Source: Mediterraneibacter massiliensis
Lineage (GTDB): Bacteria; Bacillota; Clostridia; Lachnospirales; Lachnospiraceae
Reading direction: 5' to 3'
Length of the DNA stretch: 64,000 nt
Assembly (NCBI RefSeq): GCF_001487105.1
Contig: NZ_LN913001.1
Span: 1,691,902-1,755,901 of the forward strand
Position 1 is the first letter of the stretch; every line of letters starts with the position of its first letter. The notes beneath the pieces are model-generated. The model was not told the DNA's origin. It did not search any database and saw only the letters and a list, made by a program, of their open reading frames with translations. Positions 8,497-17,793 of this stretch are shown here, in pieces. The position numbers and the translations under genes are program-made.

Positions 8497-9437
8497 TATT
8501 TCTCTCCTCCTTTACCAAATGGTTTGGGAAGAGTAACCTTTTCGATCAATGGCACCAAAAGGTTACTGATAATGATCGCATAGGAAACCCCTTCTGCAGA
8601 ACCTCCAAACAACCGGAACAGCCCTGTCAGGATTCCCAAACAGACACCGTATACGATTTTACCGCTGCTTGTGATCGGAGACGTCACATAATCTGTAGCC
8701 ATAAACCACGCTCCAAGCATCAAACCGCCGCCGCACAAGTGTGCTGTAATGTACTGTGCATCTATCCCGTGTCCTCCAAAAATTGTGATAAAAATTACAA
8801 ATGTCACAATATATGTACCCGGTATCCGAAGATCGATCACACCCATTAGAAGAAGGAACATTGCTCCTATCATGATCGCAATTACGGAAGTCTCCCCGAT
8901 CGTACCGCGGATATTTCCCAGCAGCATATCCATCGTATTCACAGCCTGTCCTGCTTTTAATTCTGCAAGCGGAGTCGCGCCTGTCACTCCGTCATAGACA
9001 AAATAGGTCATTCGTCCGGTAAAACAGATCAGCAGAAAACATCTTGCTCCCAGAGCTGGATTCATAAAATTCTGTCCTAAACCGCCAAACAGCTGTTTTA
9101 CTACGATAATTGCGAATATTGCACCTAGCACTCCCATCCACCACGGAAGTGTCGGTGGAAGGTTCAAGGCCAGCAAAAGCCCGGTTACAACAGCACTGAA
9201 ATCTTTGATCGTAATTGGCTTATGCATAAGTTTTTCATAAATATATTCAGACAATACCGCTGCCGCTGTCGTGACAACCACTAAAATCCACGCATCCTCA
9301 TGTCTGAAATTATAAATCCCAAATATAGTTGCCGGAAGCAGTGCAATCACTACCATGAGCATGATATTACTGCTTGTCACCTTATCTCGAATGTGCGGCG
9401 AGGATGATACGTTTAAATTTTCCTTCACTTTTTCCAC
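8496..9437 (-). CDS. rnfD: Rnf complex subunit RnfD (FMN-binding, membrane)
   Basis: A 313-residue membrane protein of about ten helices, with the NQR2/RnfD family signature GGLGQNFMNPALGARCFL and the flavinylation site T-G-A-T in GVTGATPLAEL (about residues 150-160). It transports charge through the complex and holds a covalent FMN. rnfG follows with one base of overlap and rnfC precedes it by 5 bp. Confidence 0.95.
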   Translation of the reverse strand: MEKVKENLNVSSSPHIRDKVTSSNIMLMVVIALLPATIFGIYNFRHEDAWILVVVTTAAAVLSEYIYEKLMHKPITIKDFSAVVTGLLLALNLPPTLPWWMGVLGAIFAIIVVKQLFGGLGQNFMNPALGARCFLLICFTGRMTYFVYDGVTGATPLAELKAGQAVNTMDMLLGNIRGTIGETSVIAIMIGAMFLLLMGVIDLRIPGTYIVTFVIFITIFGGHGIDAQYITAHLCGGGLMLGAWFMATDYVTSPITSSGKIVYGVCLGILTGLFRLFGGSAEGVSYAIIISNLLVPLIEKVTLPKPFGKGGEK

Positions 9438-9442
9438 CTCTC

Positions 9443-10762
9443 TTACTTTTTCCTCTTATTTGCCAGTGCAATTTTCCGCATGGAACCAATCGCCTGTTTC
9501 AACGGCCTTTTTGCAGGACAGACATAACTGCAGGAACCGCACTCTACACATTCCAATCCATTCATGCCGATAAAAGAAGCCTCATCCATCCTCTCGGCAT
9601 AGTCTGCCAATCTGGAAGGAATGATACGGCTTGGACACACCTCTACACATCTGCCACAGTTGATACAGGCTGTAGCAGGTGATTTTGCCACAATGTCTTC
9701 TTTAAAGGCAAGGATGGAAGAAGATGTCTTTGTCACAGGTGCATCCAACGTGACCATCGCAAAGCCCATCATAGGACCTCCTGAAATCAATTTTTCAGGA
9801 TCCTCTTTAAAACCGCCCGCTGCTTCGACTAATTCTCTATGGCTTGTCCCCAGCAATACTTTAAAATTGCCCGGATGTTCAATATCGTCTCCACTTACCG
9901 TTACAATTCTCTCCATCAGCGGTTTTCCTTCGATCACTGCATAATGGATTGCGATCATCGTTTCCACATTATCCACAATACAACCTGCATCCGCCGGAAG
10001 CATCGTCGAATTGATCGCTCTCTTTGTTACAGCATAAATCAGCTGCCGTTCTGCTCCTTGTGGATACTTTGTCATCAGTACCTTCACTTCTATCCTAGGC
10101 TCATCTGCAACAGCTGCTTTTAATTTCTCGATACAATCCTTTTTATTGTCCTCTACTGCAAAAATCCCCTTTGCTTTAGGGAAAAGAGAAAGAACCACTT
10201 TCATTCCGCTTACCAGTTCCTGCGTGTTCTCTAACATACGTCGGTAATCTGCAGTTATATAAGGTTCACATTCCGCACAATTGGCAATGATATACTCTAT
10301 CTTTTCCGGCTCTTTTGGCGACAGTTTTACTCTGGTCGGAAAGCCGGCACCTCCCATGCCTACGATCCCTGCATTGCCTATCTTTGTTAAAATTTCATCG
10401 TTTGATAACTCAGAAAGCGGCTTAACCGGTTCATATTCTATCTCCTCATATTCTCCGTCGTTTTCTACAACAATACACTCTACCTTGCTTCCTGCTGGAT
10501 TAAAGTGTTGTTCCAGACCCTTTACAGTCCCCGATACAGAAGCATATATCGGAGCAGAAACAAACCCGCCTGCTTCTGCCAGCATTTGACCTTTTAGTAC
10601 ATGATCTCCCTTTTTTACAACGGGATTTGCCGGAGCGCCTATATGTTGTGAAAGCGGATAGACCAGCTGTCCCTTTGGGAGGATCTGCATAATTGACCGA
10701 TCTTTTGCAAGACTTTTTCCATCATTTGGATGGATGCCGCCTTTAAAAGTTAAAAGTCCCAT
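9443..10762 (-). CDS. rnfC: Rnf complex subunit RnfC (NADH-side)
   Basis: RnfC holds FMN and two [4Fe-4S] clusters and interacts with NAD(H). The 439-residue product starts MGLLTFKGGIHP, with GGAAGG upstream; an 11-codon extension is possible but has no better ribosome site. Visible are the Rnf_N barrel, the Complex1-51K-like FMN region (GMGGAGFPTRVK, about residue 135), a SLBB-like region, and two ferredoxin motifs, CINCGRCVEVCP (about 365) and CVECGSCSYVCP (about 404). First gene of the operon, so transcription should start just upstream. Confidence 0.95.
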   Translation of the reverse strand: MGLLTFKGGIHPNDGKSLAKDRSIMQILPKGQLVYPLSQHIGAPANPVVKKGDHVLKGQMLAEAGGFVSAPIYASVSGTVKGLEQHFNPAGSKVECIVVENDGEYEEIEYEPVKPLSELSNDEILTKIGNAGIVGMGGAGFPTRVKLSPKEPEKIEYIIANCAECEPYITADYRRMLENTQELVSGMKVVLSLFPKAKGIFAVEDNKKDCIEKLKAAVADEPRIEVKVLMTKYPQGAERQLIYAVTKRAINSTMLPADAGCIVDNVETMIAIHYAVIEGKPLMERIVTVSGDDIEHPGNFKVLLGTSHRELVEAAGGFKEDPEKLISGGPMMGFAMVTLDAPVTKTSSSILAFKEDIVAKSPATACINCGRCVEVCPSRIIPSRLADYAERMDEASFIGMNGLECVECGSCSYVCPAKRPLKQAIGSMRKIALANKRKK

Positions 10763-10804
10763 TTTCTTTCCCTTCCTTTCCCTTGCTTGTCTCACAATAT
10801 GTTT

Positions 10805-10836
10805 ATTGTACTAAAATCTCCACACAAAATCTAGTA
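10805..10836 (-). promoter_or_regulatory. Possible rnf operon promoter
   Basis: On the minus strand a TACAAT -10 element at 10805-10810 lies 43 nt upstream of the rnfC start, in an AT-rich intergenic stretch. The matching -35 is poor (TAGATT at 17 nt), so this assignment is tentative. No riboswitch fold was recognised in 10763-10975. Confidence 0.3.
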
Positions 10837-10975
10837 TTTGAAATAGAATAATTGCACATTTATACGTACATTTTGTCGATTTTTTAACATCTTAAAATTT
10901 ATTTCTACGGTATTTCTGCTTTTCTTAATACAGTGTCCTTACCTGTTAAAAATATATACTGGCAAAGAACCAAAA

Positions 10976-11004
10976 TAAGAGGCGGTCAACACAACCGCCT
11001 CTTA
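10976..11004 (-). terminator. Terminator after the S1 protein gene
   Basis: A perfect 11-bp stem (TAAGAGGCGGT / ACCGCCTCTTA) with a 7-nt loop; on the minus strand it is followed by TTATTTT. It lies 43 bp past the S1 gene stop and separates this operon from rnf. Confidence 0.85.
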
Positions 11005-11046
11005 ATATACATTTATTCTTTTCTAAACACCAAAGAATCTAATCCC

Positions 11047-12129
11047 TTATTCCTCACTTTCATCTGAAGGAACTGCCTCTGCTTCCAACACTTTCATACT
11101 CAGACTGATCTTCTTTTCTGCCTCATTAAGATCCACGATCTTAGCCGTAATCTCCTGTCCTATAGAAAGTACATCTGATGGCTTTTCCACATGTGCTCTT
11201 GAAATCTGTGAAACATGGAGCAATGCGTCTACTCCTGGCGCCAACTCTATAAATGCGCCAAAATCTGTCATCCTAGCTACTTTTCCATTGATCACAGTAC
11301 CTACCGCAAAATTCTCAGATGCATGTGCCCAAGGATTCGTCTCTGGGAACTTCAAACTCAAAGCAATCTTCGTATCATGAATATCTTTTACAAGAACTTT
11401 CAATGTATCCCCTACCTGGAATACCTTCTTAGGATTCTCTACTCTGCCCCAAGACATTTCAGAAATATGCAGAAGACCATCAACGCCACCTAAATCAATA
11501 AATGCGCCAAAGTCTGTAACATTCTTTACAGTACCTTCCACTGTATCTCCGATATGCAGTTTTGCGAACAACTCTTTTTGTCTCTCTGCACGTTCTGCTA
11601 CTAACAGCTGTCTTCTATCTCCAATAACACGGTTTCTGCGCGGATTGAATTCACTGATCACAAATTCAATCTCCTGTCCTTCGTATTTACTGAGATCTTT
11701 TTCATAAGAGTCTGATACAAGACTTGCCGGGATAAATACACGTGCCTCCTCAACAGTTGCACATAAGCCTCCACCCAGAATCTGCGTAACCGTTGCTTTT
11801 AATACTTCTTTATTTTCGTACGCTTCTCTTAATCTTTCATTGCCCTTTTCAGCAGCAAGACGCTTATATGTAAGCAGTACCTGACCTTCTCCATCATTTA
11901 CCTTCAAAACTTTAACACTCATCGTATCCCCGACTGAAACAACTGTCGTAAGGTCGATAGACGGGTCATTGGAGTACTCATTTTTCGTAATGATACCATC
12001 TGCTTTATAACCGATGTTCAGGATGATCTCCTCTGGCTTCACATCGATCACAGTACCCTCGACTACCTCTCCATTATGAATTGTTTTGAATGACTCATCT
12101 AACATTTGTTCAAAAGATAATTCTGACAT
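11047..12129 (-). CDS. rpsA: Ribosomal protein S1 homologue, four S1 domains
   Basis: The 360-residue product consists of four successive S1 RNA-binding OB folds (about residues 16-90, 105-170, 190-255 and 275-345); domains 3 and 4 carry the canonical VTDFGAFIDL and MTDFGAFIEL strands. Start at ATG 12129 is set by GAGGAGG 9 nt upstream. Its first 20 bases overlap the end of ispH in another frame. In many Clostridia ispH and the S1 gene are one fused polypeptide; here they are separate but overlapping. Role is mRNA binding and translation initiation; Firmicutes S1 homologues are often non-essential regulators. Confidence 0.92.
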   Translation of the reverse strand: MSELSFEQMLDESFKTIHNGEVVEGTVIDVKPEEIILNIGYKADGIITKNEYSNDPSIDLTTVVSVGDTMSVKVLKVNDGEGQVLLTYKRLAAEKGNERLREAYENKEVLKATVTQILGGGLCATVEEARVFIPASLVSDSYEKDLSKYEGQEIEFVISEFNPRRNRVIGDRRQLLVAERAERQKELFAKLHIGDTVEGTVKNVTDFGAFIDLGGVDGLLHISEMSWGRVENPKKVFQVGDTLKVLVKDIHDTKIALSLKFPETNPWAHASENFAVGTVINGKVARMTDFGAFIELAPGVDALLHVSQISRAHVEKPSDVLSIGQEITAKIVDLNEAEKKISLSMKVLEAEAVPSDESEE

Positions 12130-12964
12130 TATTTTGAACCTCCTCAATTATATTGTTGGGCGTGGATGCCCCCGCTGTAATACCTACTGTTTCCACTGAC
12201 CCTAATTGATTCAAATCCAAATCGTCAAGCGTCTGTATATAGTACGTATCTTTACATGCTCTGTTACAAATTTCAAATAACTTCTGGGTATTGGAACTAT
12301 GTTTATCGCCAATCACTATCATAGCATCCACCGCTTCTGCAATACTTCGTGCCTCAGTCTGGCGTTCCTTTGTAGCATTACAGATTGTATTTAAAACACT
12401 TACATCATAACTCTTTTCCGAAATAATTTCAACTAAATCTTTAAATTTGTTGTAATTAAATGTCGTCTGAGCGACGATACAGATTTTTTTCTTTTTTTCG
12501 ACAGGAAGTTTTTCCATATCCGAAACACTCTGTATAACTGTTGTATCTTTACCTGCCCAGCCTCTTATCCCCTTTACCTCCGGATGTTCGGGATCTCCTA
12601 TAATGATGATATGTTTTCCCTTCTCACTTTCTCGCTCTACGATCGTGTGTATCTTTTTAACAAAAGGACACGTCGCATCCACCACAGTGATCTGGCGGCT
12701 GTTCAATTTTTCATAGATCCGCTTTTCAACACCATGAGAACGGATGATCACGATTCCTTCCGTCACCGCTTCTAGTTCTTCCTCTGACCGCAAAACAGTG
12801 ACCCCTCTTTTCTCCATGTCCTTTATAACTTCCTCATTGTGTATGATCGGTCCATAGGTATATATCTTCTGTCCGCTGTTTTCTGCAAGCTGTTCATATA
12901 CCGTATCTACAGCGCGCCTGACTCCAAAACAAAACCCTGCCGTCTTTGCTTTTATGATCTTCAT
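12110..12964 (-). CDS. ispH: 4-hydroxy-3-methylbut-2-enyl diphosphate reductase (IspH)
   Basis: IspH makes IPP and DMAPP in the last step of the MEP isoprenoid pathway using a [4Fe-4S] cluster. The 284-residue product has the three cluster cysteines: C12 in AGFCFGV, one in DATCPFV (about 96) and one in NTICNAT (about 193), as well as the substrate motifs RSHG and TTFNYNKF. I start at MKIIKAKTAGF; an ATGA-overlapping ATG at 12979 gives five more residues and cannot be excluded. It lies between cmk and the S1 gene. Confidence 0.94.
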   Translation of the reverse strand: MKIIKAKTAGFCFGVRRAVDTVYEQLAENSGQKIYTYGPIIHNEEVIKDMEKRGVTVLRSEEELEAVTEGIVIIRSHGVEKRIYEKLNSRQITVVDATCPFVKKIHTIVERESEKGKHIIIIGDPEHPEVKGIRGWAGKDTTVIQSVSDMEKLPVEKKKKICIVAQTTFNYNKFKDLVEIISEKSYDVSVLNTICNATKERQTEARSIAEAVDAMIVIGDKHSSNTQKLFEICNRACKDTYYIQTLDDLDLNQLGSVETVGITAGASTPNNIIEEVQNNVRIIF

Positions 12965-12975
12965 TTTCCTGCCTT

Positions 12976-13632
12976 TCATTTACAGTAACTACAAATTTTT
13001 TCCACCACTTCTTCAATCGTCATATCCGAGCTATCGATCAAAATTGCATCCTCGGCCATGCGCAGAGGTGCTGTTTTCCGATTCATATCTTGTTCATCCC
13101 GTTTTGCAATATCCTGTTTGATCTCTTCAAAATCACATGGGATCTTTTTCTCTTTTAGTTCTTTATATCTGCGTAAAGCTCTTGTATCCACACTCGCTGT
13201 CAGATAAATTTTCACATCCGCATTTGGAAGAATGTTAGTTCCTATATCTCGTCCATCCATAATAACATCTTCTTTCCTCGCCAGGTTTTTTTGAAGTGAA
13301 AGTAGTTTCTGCCGTACCTGGGGGACAGCGGAAGTAGCTGACGCCATATTTCCCACTTCTTCATTTCTTAATCTATCTGTCACGTTTTCTCCATTTAACA
13401 TAACCTGCTGAACACCGTCTCTGTAAGCAATACTCACTTCTGCTTTCTCACAGGCTCTTACCACTTCTTCCGTATTTTCCGCCTTTATTCCATTATCCAG
13501 GAAGTATACGGCAAGCGCACGGTACATAGCTCCTGTATCTACATATATATATCCCTTTTTCTTAGCCACCAGTCTGGCAATCGTGCTTTTTCCTGCACCT
13601 GCCGGACCATCCACTGCTACATTATATCCCAT
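12976..13632 (-). CDS. cmk: Cytidylate kinase
   Basis: Phosphorylates CMP and dCMP. The 218-residue protein has the P-loop GPAGAGKST at residues 9-17, the CMP-binding region around YVDTGAMYRA and MDGRDIGT, and the LID region RRYKEL. ATG 13632 is favoured over an upstream GTG because AAGGAG is then about 10 nt away. Downstream ispH begins at its stop codon. The cmk-ispH-S1 order is conserved in Clostridia. Confidence 0.95.
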   Translation of the reverse strand: MGYNVAVDGPAGAGKSTIARLVAKKKGYIYVDTGAMYRALAVYFLDNGIKAENTEEVVRACEKAEVSIAYRDGVQQVMLNGENVTDRLRNEEVGNMASATSAVPQVRQKLLSLQKNLARKEDVIMDGRDIGTNILPNADVKIYLTASVDTRALRRYKELKEKKIPCDFEEIKQDIAKRDEQDMNRKTAPLRMAEDAILIDSSDMTIEEVVEKICSYCK

Positions 13633-13676
13633 TTTATACACGCTCCTTGTATTCTTTATTACTGTCTTTTTCTATT

Positions 13677-14927
13677 TTATTTTCCTTGGAAAATCTCCTC
13701 ACTCGCAGAAAATGCTGCTAAATATGCCGTACTCCAGCATACCTGGAGATTAAATCCCCCGGTTAGAGCATCTATATCCAACACTTCTCCTGCAAAATAT
13801 ACACCTTTCGTACATTTTGATTCCATTGTTCCGGGATCGATTTCTTTAACATTTACTCCTCCCTGTGTGATGATCGCCTCTCGATATTCTCTCGAACCTG
13901 TCAGTGTCATCTGAAAGTCCTTGATCACACGGATAAAACCTTTTCGTTCCTCCTTCGTGATTTCGTGGATTTTCTTCTCTGAAGGTATACCCGACAGTTC
14001 GATCATCACAGGACGCAGCTTTGCCGGAAAAAGACCAGAGATTACATTTTTAAACTGCCTGTTGTGATTTGCTTCAAATTCTCGCAGTATTCTTTGATCC
14101 AGCTTTTCATAAGAAAGCGCAGGCTTCAGATCAATATGAAGTGTCAGCTCCTTTTTCTTCAGTGCCTTTCCCACCATGCTGCTCGCGCTCAATATGACCG
14201 GACCGCTCACACCATAGTGGGTAAACAGCATCTCTCCAAATTCTTCATATAACTTTTTCTTTCCATCTGTCACTTGTATAGAAATATTTTTAAGGGAGAG
14301 TCCCTGCAGTTCCTTTGCATACCACTCTTTTACTTCCAAAGGTACAAGGGCCGGCAAAAGCTCTGTCACTGTATGCCCGCATGCACGGGCAAAACGATAC
14401 CCGTCTCCTGTAGAACCTGTAGATGGATAAGAAAGTCCTCCTGTAGCCACAATGCAGGCATCTCCTTCTATACTTTCTCCGTTTTTCATACAAAGAGCGC
14501 TAAATCTTTCGTCTTTTGTACATACTTCTACCACCTCCGTCTGCAGGTGAACGTGTACACCTAATCTTTCCATCTCTCTTTTCAGCGCTTGTATGATATC
14601 AGAGGAATGATCCGATGCCGGGAACGCCCGCTCTCCCCTCTCCACCTTTGTTTTCACACCAAGATCTTCAAAAAAACGAATCACCTGTTCATTTGTAAAG
14701 CTGTAGAAACCACTGTACATAAATTTGGGATTGCTCACAACAGAAGCAAAAAATACTTCCGCGTCTGCGGCATTTGTAAAATTACAGCGCCCTTTTCCCG
14801 TAATAAACAGCTTCTTTCCAAGTTTCTCATTCTTTTCAAAAATATGTACTTCACTGCCTTGCCTGGCAGCAAAAACTGCCGCCATCATCCCTGCGGCTCC
14901 GCCTCCGATTATGAGTACCTTACTCAT
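13677..14927 (-). CDS. HI0933-family NAD(P)/FAD-dependent flavoprotein
   Basis: A 416-residue flavoprotein of the HI0933/YhiN family. The N-terminal Rossmann FAD-binding motif is GGGAAGMMAAVFAA (residues 7-20) with the acidic end of strand 2 (HIFEKNEKLGKKL); GKGRCNFTN follows, and the C-terminal FAD motif is GEVLDIDALTGGFNLQ. The substrate is unknown; members are named aminoacetone oxidase-like or putative dehydrogenases. It sits downstream of an RpiR regulator (8-nt overlap) and upstream of cmk. Confidence 0.85.
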   Translation of the reverse strand: MSKVLIIGGGAAGMMAAVFAARQGSEVHIFEKNEKLGKKLFITGKGRCNFTNAADAEVFFASVVSNPKFMYSGFYSFTNEQVIRFFEDLGVKTKVERGERAFPASDHSSDIIQALKREMERLGVHVHLQTEVVEVCTKDERFSALCMKNGESIEGDACIVATGGLSYPSTGSTGDGYRFARACGHTVTELLPALVPLEVKEWYAKELQGLSLKNISIQVTDGKKKLYEEFGEMLFTHYGVSGPVILSASSMVGKALKKKELTLHIDLKPALSYEKLDQRILREFEANHNRQFKNVISGLFPAKLRPVMIELSGIPSEKKIHEITKEERKGFIRVIKDFQMTLTGSREYREAIITQGGVNVKEIDPGTMESKCTKGVYFAGEVLDIDALTGGFNLQVCWSTAYLAAFSASEEIFQGK

Positions 14928-15849
14928 CTATCTTCTTCTCCTTTTGCAGTCTCATATCACTTACATGATTCAACTCATCCCCGCTGTATACCTGGTATTC
15001 ATCCCAGATTTTTTCTAATGTTTCCAATGTACTGACAACTTCTGTCTGCTTTTTCATGCACAATGCGACTACAAGCGCATTGATCACACTTAAAGGCGCC
15101 ACCAAAGAATCCACGATAGATGCCATATCACTTCTGGCGATCAAATTACAGGACGAATACAGATTCATCGGAGAATGCACACTGTCCGTCAAAGTAATCA
15201 CCTTTGCTTTCCGGTTGCTCGCAAACTCCAATGCCTTCAACGTACGCATCGAATACCTCGGAAAGCTGATCCCAATGATCACATCTTTCTCATTGATACG
15301 GATCAGCTGCTCAAAAATCTCACTGGAACTGTTTGTATTGACCAGAACAACATTCTCACAGATCAGATTCAGATAAAAACTTAAGAAAGAGGCAAGCGGA
15401 GCACAGCTTCTGATGCCGATGACATAAATCTTTTCTACATGTAATATCGTATCGATTGCAAGCTCAAAAGCCTTCTGATCGATTCCGGCCAACGTCAGTT
15501 TGATCTTTTCAATATCAGACTGCAAGACAGTCGCTAATATCTCAGGCTGACTGATCCTTCCGTATGTCACTTCCATCCTCTGTATGGAATTCAGTCTCGT
15601 TCTCACTAATTCTTCCAAAGCTTTCTGGAATCCAGGGTATCCTTTATATCCCAACTGTGTGGCAAATCGGACTACTGTAGATTCACTGACTCCCACAATC
15701 TCCCCCAATTTAGATGCTGTAAGAAATACTGCTTTGTCATAATTTTCCCGTACATAATCTGCAAGGCGCTTCTGTCCTTTACTCAGCTTCGCATATTTTT
15801 CTTCCATGCGGATCAAAAGTTCATTTGCACTGTTTTCTCCTATTTCCAT
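14920..15849 (-). CDS. MurR/RpiR family transcriptional regulator
   Basis: A 309-residue regulator with an N-terminal HTH_6 domain (about residues 10-85; helix-turn-helix region LGEIVGVSESTVVRFATQLG) and a C-terminal SIS sugar-phosphate-binding domain (about 130-260; VIGIRSCAPLASFLSFYL). The family senses phosphosugars. The start at 15849 is chosen because MEIGENSANELL aligns with the family N-terminus and GATAGG lies 7 nt upstream. It is the middle gene of a putative three-gene unit with the M24 peptidase and the HI0933 flavoprotein; no sugar genes are adjacent, so its target is unclear. Confidence 0.85.
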   Translation of the reverse strand: MEIGENSANELLIRMEEKYAKLSKGQKRLADYVRENYDKAVFLTASKLGEIVGVSESTVVRFATQLGYKGYPGFQKALEELVRTRLNSIQRMEVTYGRISQPEILATVLQSDIEKIKLTLAGIDQKAFELAIDTILHVEKIYVIGIRSCAPLASFLSFYLNLICENVVLVNTNSSSEIFEQLIRINEKDVIIGISFPRYSMRTLKALEFASNRKAKVITLTDSVHSPMNLYSSCNLIARSDMASIVDSLVAPLSVINALVVALCMKKQTEVVSTLETLEKIWDEYQVYSGDELNHVSDMRLQKEKKIDE

Positions 15850-15866
15850 GTTCCTACCTATCCTTC

Positions 15867-17651
15867 TTATATTGGTCTTGTATACTCCTGCAGCCATTTG
15901 CATTCCTCTTTTGAAAGGAATGGCGCGATCTTTTCATATACTTCAGCATGATATCTGTTCAGAAGTTTCTTCTCCCGCTCGTCCAATTTTTCCGGTTCCA
16001 CTGCATCTAGATCAATGGGAACGAACGTAAGTGTCTCAAAATACATAAACTGCCCATAGGCATTTTTTTCTCCCGCACGTACCAAGAGTTCATTTTCCAG
16101 CCGTATTCCGTATGTCCCTGTTATATAAAGCCCAGGTTCGTCTGTGATCACCATATTTTCTTCCAATGGCGGAAGAGAATTTTTGCCGCTTTTCCAGCGA
16201 AAAGCAATGGGAGGCTCATGTATATTTCCCAGATATCCTACTCCATGCCCTGTTCCGTGATTAAAATCCAGATTTTCTCTCCAGAAGGGTTCCCGCGCCG
16301 CATAATCTAAAGTTTCTCCGGTACATCCATAGAGAAATCGGGCATCGGACAGCCTAAGCATACTGGCAGCTACCAGAGTAAAATGTTCTTTTTGTTCCTG
16401 CGGTATCTCTCCTATTGCAATCGTTCTCGTAATATCTGTAGAACCTTCCAAATAATTGCCGCCTGTATCTGTAAGAAGAAGTCCTCCCTCCTTGATTTGG
16501 ACATTTGTCTCTCGCGAGGCACTGTAATGGACGATTGCCCCATGTTCTCCATACGCACAGATTGGATCAAAACTGGGCCATAAGAAGCCTTCTTGTTCCT
16601 TTCGAAAGGCTTCTAACTTGTCGGATACTTCCAATTCCGTAATCTTTTTTGTACCTATATTTTTCTTCAGCCAATACATAAATTTCGTATGGGCAACTCC
16701 ATCCTTTAAATGCGCTTTCCTGATATTTTCTACTTCTATTTCATTTTTCACGCACTTCATCATAATTTCCGGATTTTCCTTCCAGATGACTCGCACCTGT
16801 TTAGGAAGATTTTTATATAATGTATAATTTACCCTATCTCTGTCTAAAAGCACTGCGTTATATTCTGCCTTTTTTATCCGCTCATATATACTGTTGTAGG
16901 GAAGAAGAACGACTCCATTCTTTTTTAGCTCTGCTTTTATTTCTTCTGAAAACTTATTTTCGTCAACATACAATTCCGCCGTATCCGATCCGATCATCAA
17001 ATAGGACAAAAGCAGCGGAAAATATTCAACATCCCGTCCACGTATGTTTAGAAGCCATCCTATATCGTCCAGACTTGTCACTATATGACTATCTGCTCGG
17101 TTCTTTTTCATAACCTGTCTCACACGTCCCAGTTTCTCCTGTGTACTCTCTCCAGTATATTTTAAAGGAAGAAAAAAAGCAGGTTTGCGAGACAAAGAGG
17201 GACGTTCTTTCCATACGAAAGAAGCTATATCTAAATCATATAAAAAGCGGCCGTTCTTTTCCGCCGCCAACTTCTCATACACCTCTCCGGTATTGACGCC
17301 TATCGTCCTTCCATCCACCCCTATACAGCCCTTCACAGGCAGTTCTTCCTTTATGAATTCCTCGACAGAAGGCACACCTGGTTCTCCTGTGCGATACAAT
17401 GAAATCCCGGTCCCTTTCAGCTGTTCTTCTGCCTGGAGGAAATACCGGCCGTCTGTCCAAAGTCCAGCCTTTTCTCTCGTAAAAACTGCTGTTCCCGCCG
17501 AGCCGGTAAAACCAGTCATATATTCTCTTAATTTAAAATATTCTCCTACATATTCACTTTGATGATAGTCTGCAGTCGGTATGATACATAGATCTATCTC
17601 ATGAGATTTCATATACATCCTTAATCTGACGATTCTCTCTGCTATACTCAT
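15867..17651 (-). CDS. M24 family aminopeptidase P (Xaa-Pro aminopeptidase)
   Basis: Cleaves N-terminal residues preceding proline; cytoplasmic. The 594-residue protein is the long (APP1-like) form with two creatinase-N domains and a C-terminal pita-bread catalytic domain. Metal ligands are visible: Asp in LLTDTGGNYLEGSTDITRT, His in NHGTGHGVGYLGNIHE, Glu in DEPGLYI and Glu in RLENELLV. Start at 17651 follows AAGGAGG by 5 nt; a longer 617-codon frame has no ribosome site. Confidence 0.93.
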   Translation of the reverse strand: MSIAERIVRLRMYMKSHEIDLCIIPTADYHQSEYVGEYFKLREYMTGFTGSAGTAVFTREKAGLWTDGRYFLQAEEQLKGTGISLYRTGEPGVPSVEEFIKEELPVKGCIGVDGRTIGVNTGEVYEKLAAEKNGRFLYDLDIASFVWKERPSLSRKPAFFLPLKYTGESTQEKLGRVRQVMKKNRADSHIVTSLDDIGWLLNIRGRDVEYFPLLLSYLMIGSDTAELYVDENKFSEEIKAELKKNGVVLLPYNSIYERIKKAEYNAVLLDRDRVNYTLYKNLPKQVRVIWKENPEIMMKCVKNEIEVENIRKAHLKDGVAHTKFMYWLKKNIGTKKITELEVSDKLEAFRKEQEGFLWPSFDPICAYGEHGAIVHYSASRETNVQIKEGGLLLTDTGGNYLEGSTDITRTIAIGEIPQEQKEHFTLVAASMLRLSDARFLYGCTGETLDYAAREPFWRENLDFNHGTGHGVGYLGNIHEPPIAFRWKSGKNSLPPLEENMVITDEPGLYITGTYGIRLENELLVRAGEKNAYGQFMYFETLTFVPIDLDAVEPEKLDEREKKLLNRYHAEVYEKIAPFLSKEECKWLQEYTRPI

Positions 17652-17675
17652 ATATGCCTCCTTATAACCTGTAAC

Positions 17676-17705
17676 ATTATACCATGAAAAGCATTTCCAG
17701 TACAA
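17676..17705 (-). promoter_or_regulatory. Sigma-A-type promoter of the M24 peptidase operon
   Basis: Minus strand: TTGTAC, 18-nt spacer, TATAAT, ending 24 nt before the start codon. Confidence 0.65.
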
Positions 17706-17721
17706 ATGGATTTCAGCCATA

Positions 17722-17767
17722 AAAAAAGTAAACGGTACTCTTTCTCAAGAATACCATTTACTTTTTT
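17722..17767 (-). terminator. Bidirectional terminator after the oadA-like gene
   Basis: AAAAAAGTAAACGGTA pairs with TACCATTTACTTTTTT with one mismatch; the stem has A/T tails on both sides. On the minus strand it ends the decarboxylase operon. Confidence 0.85.
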
Positions 17768-17793
17768 CTCATTTTTATACAGTTTTCCTGCCT

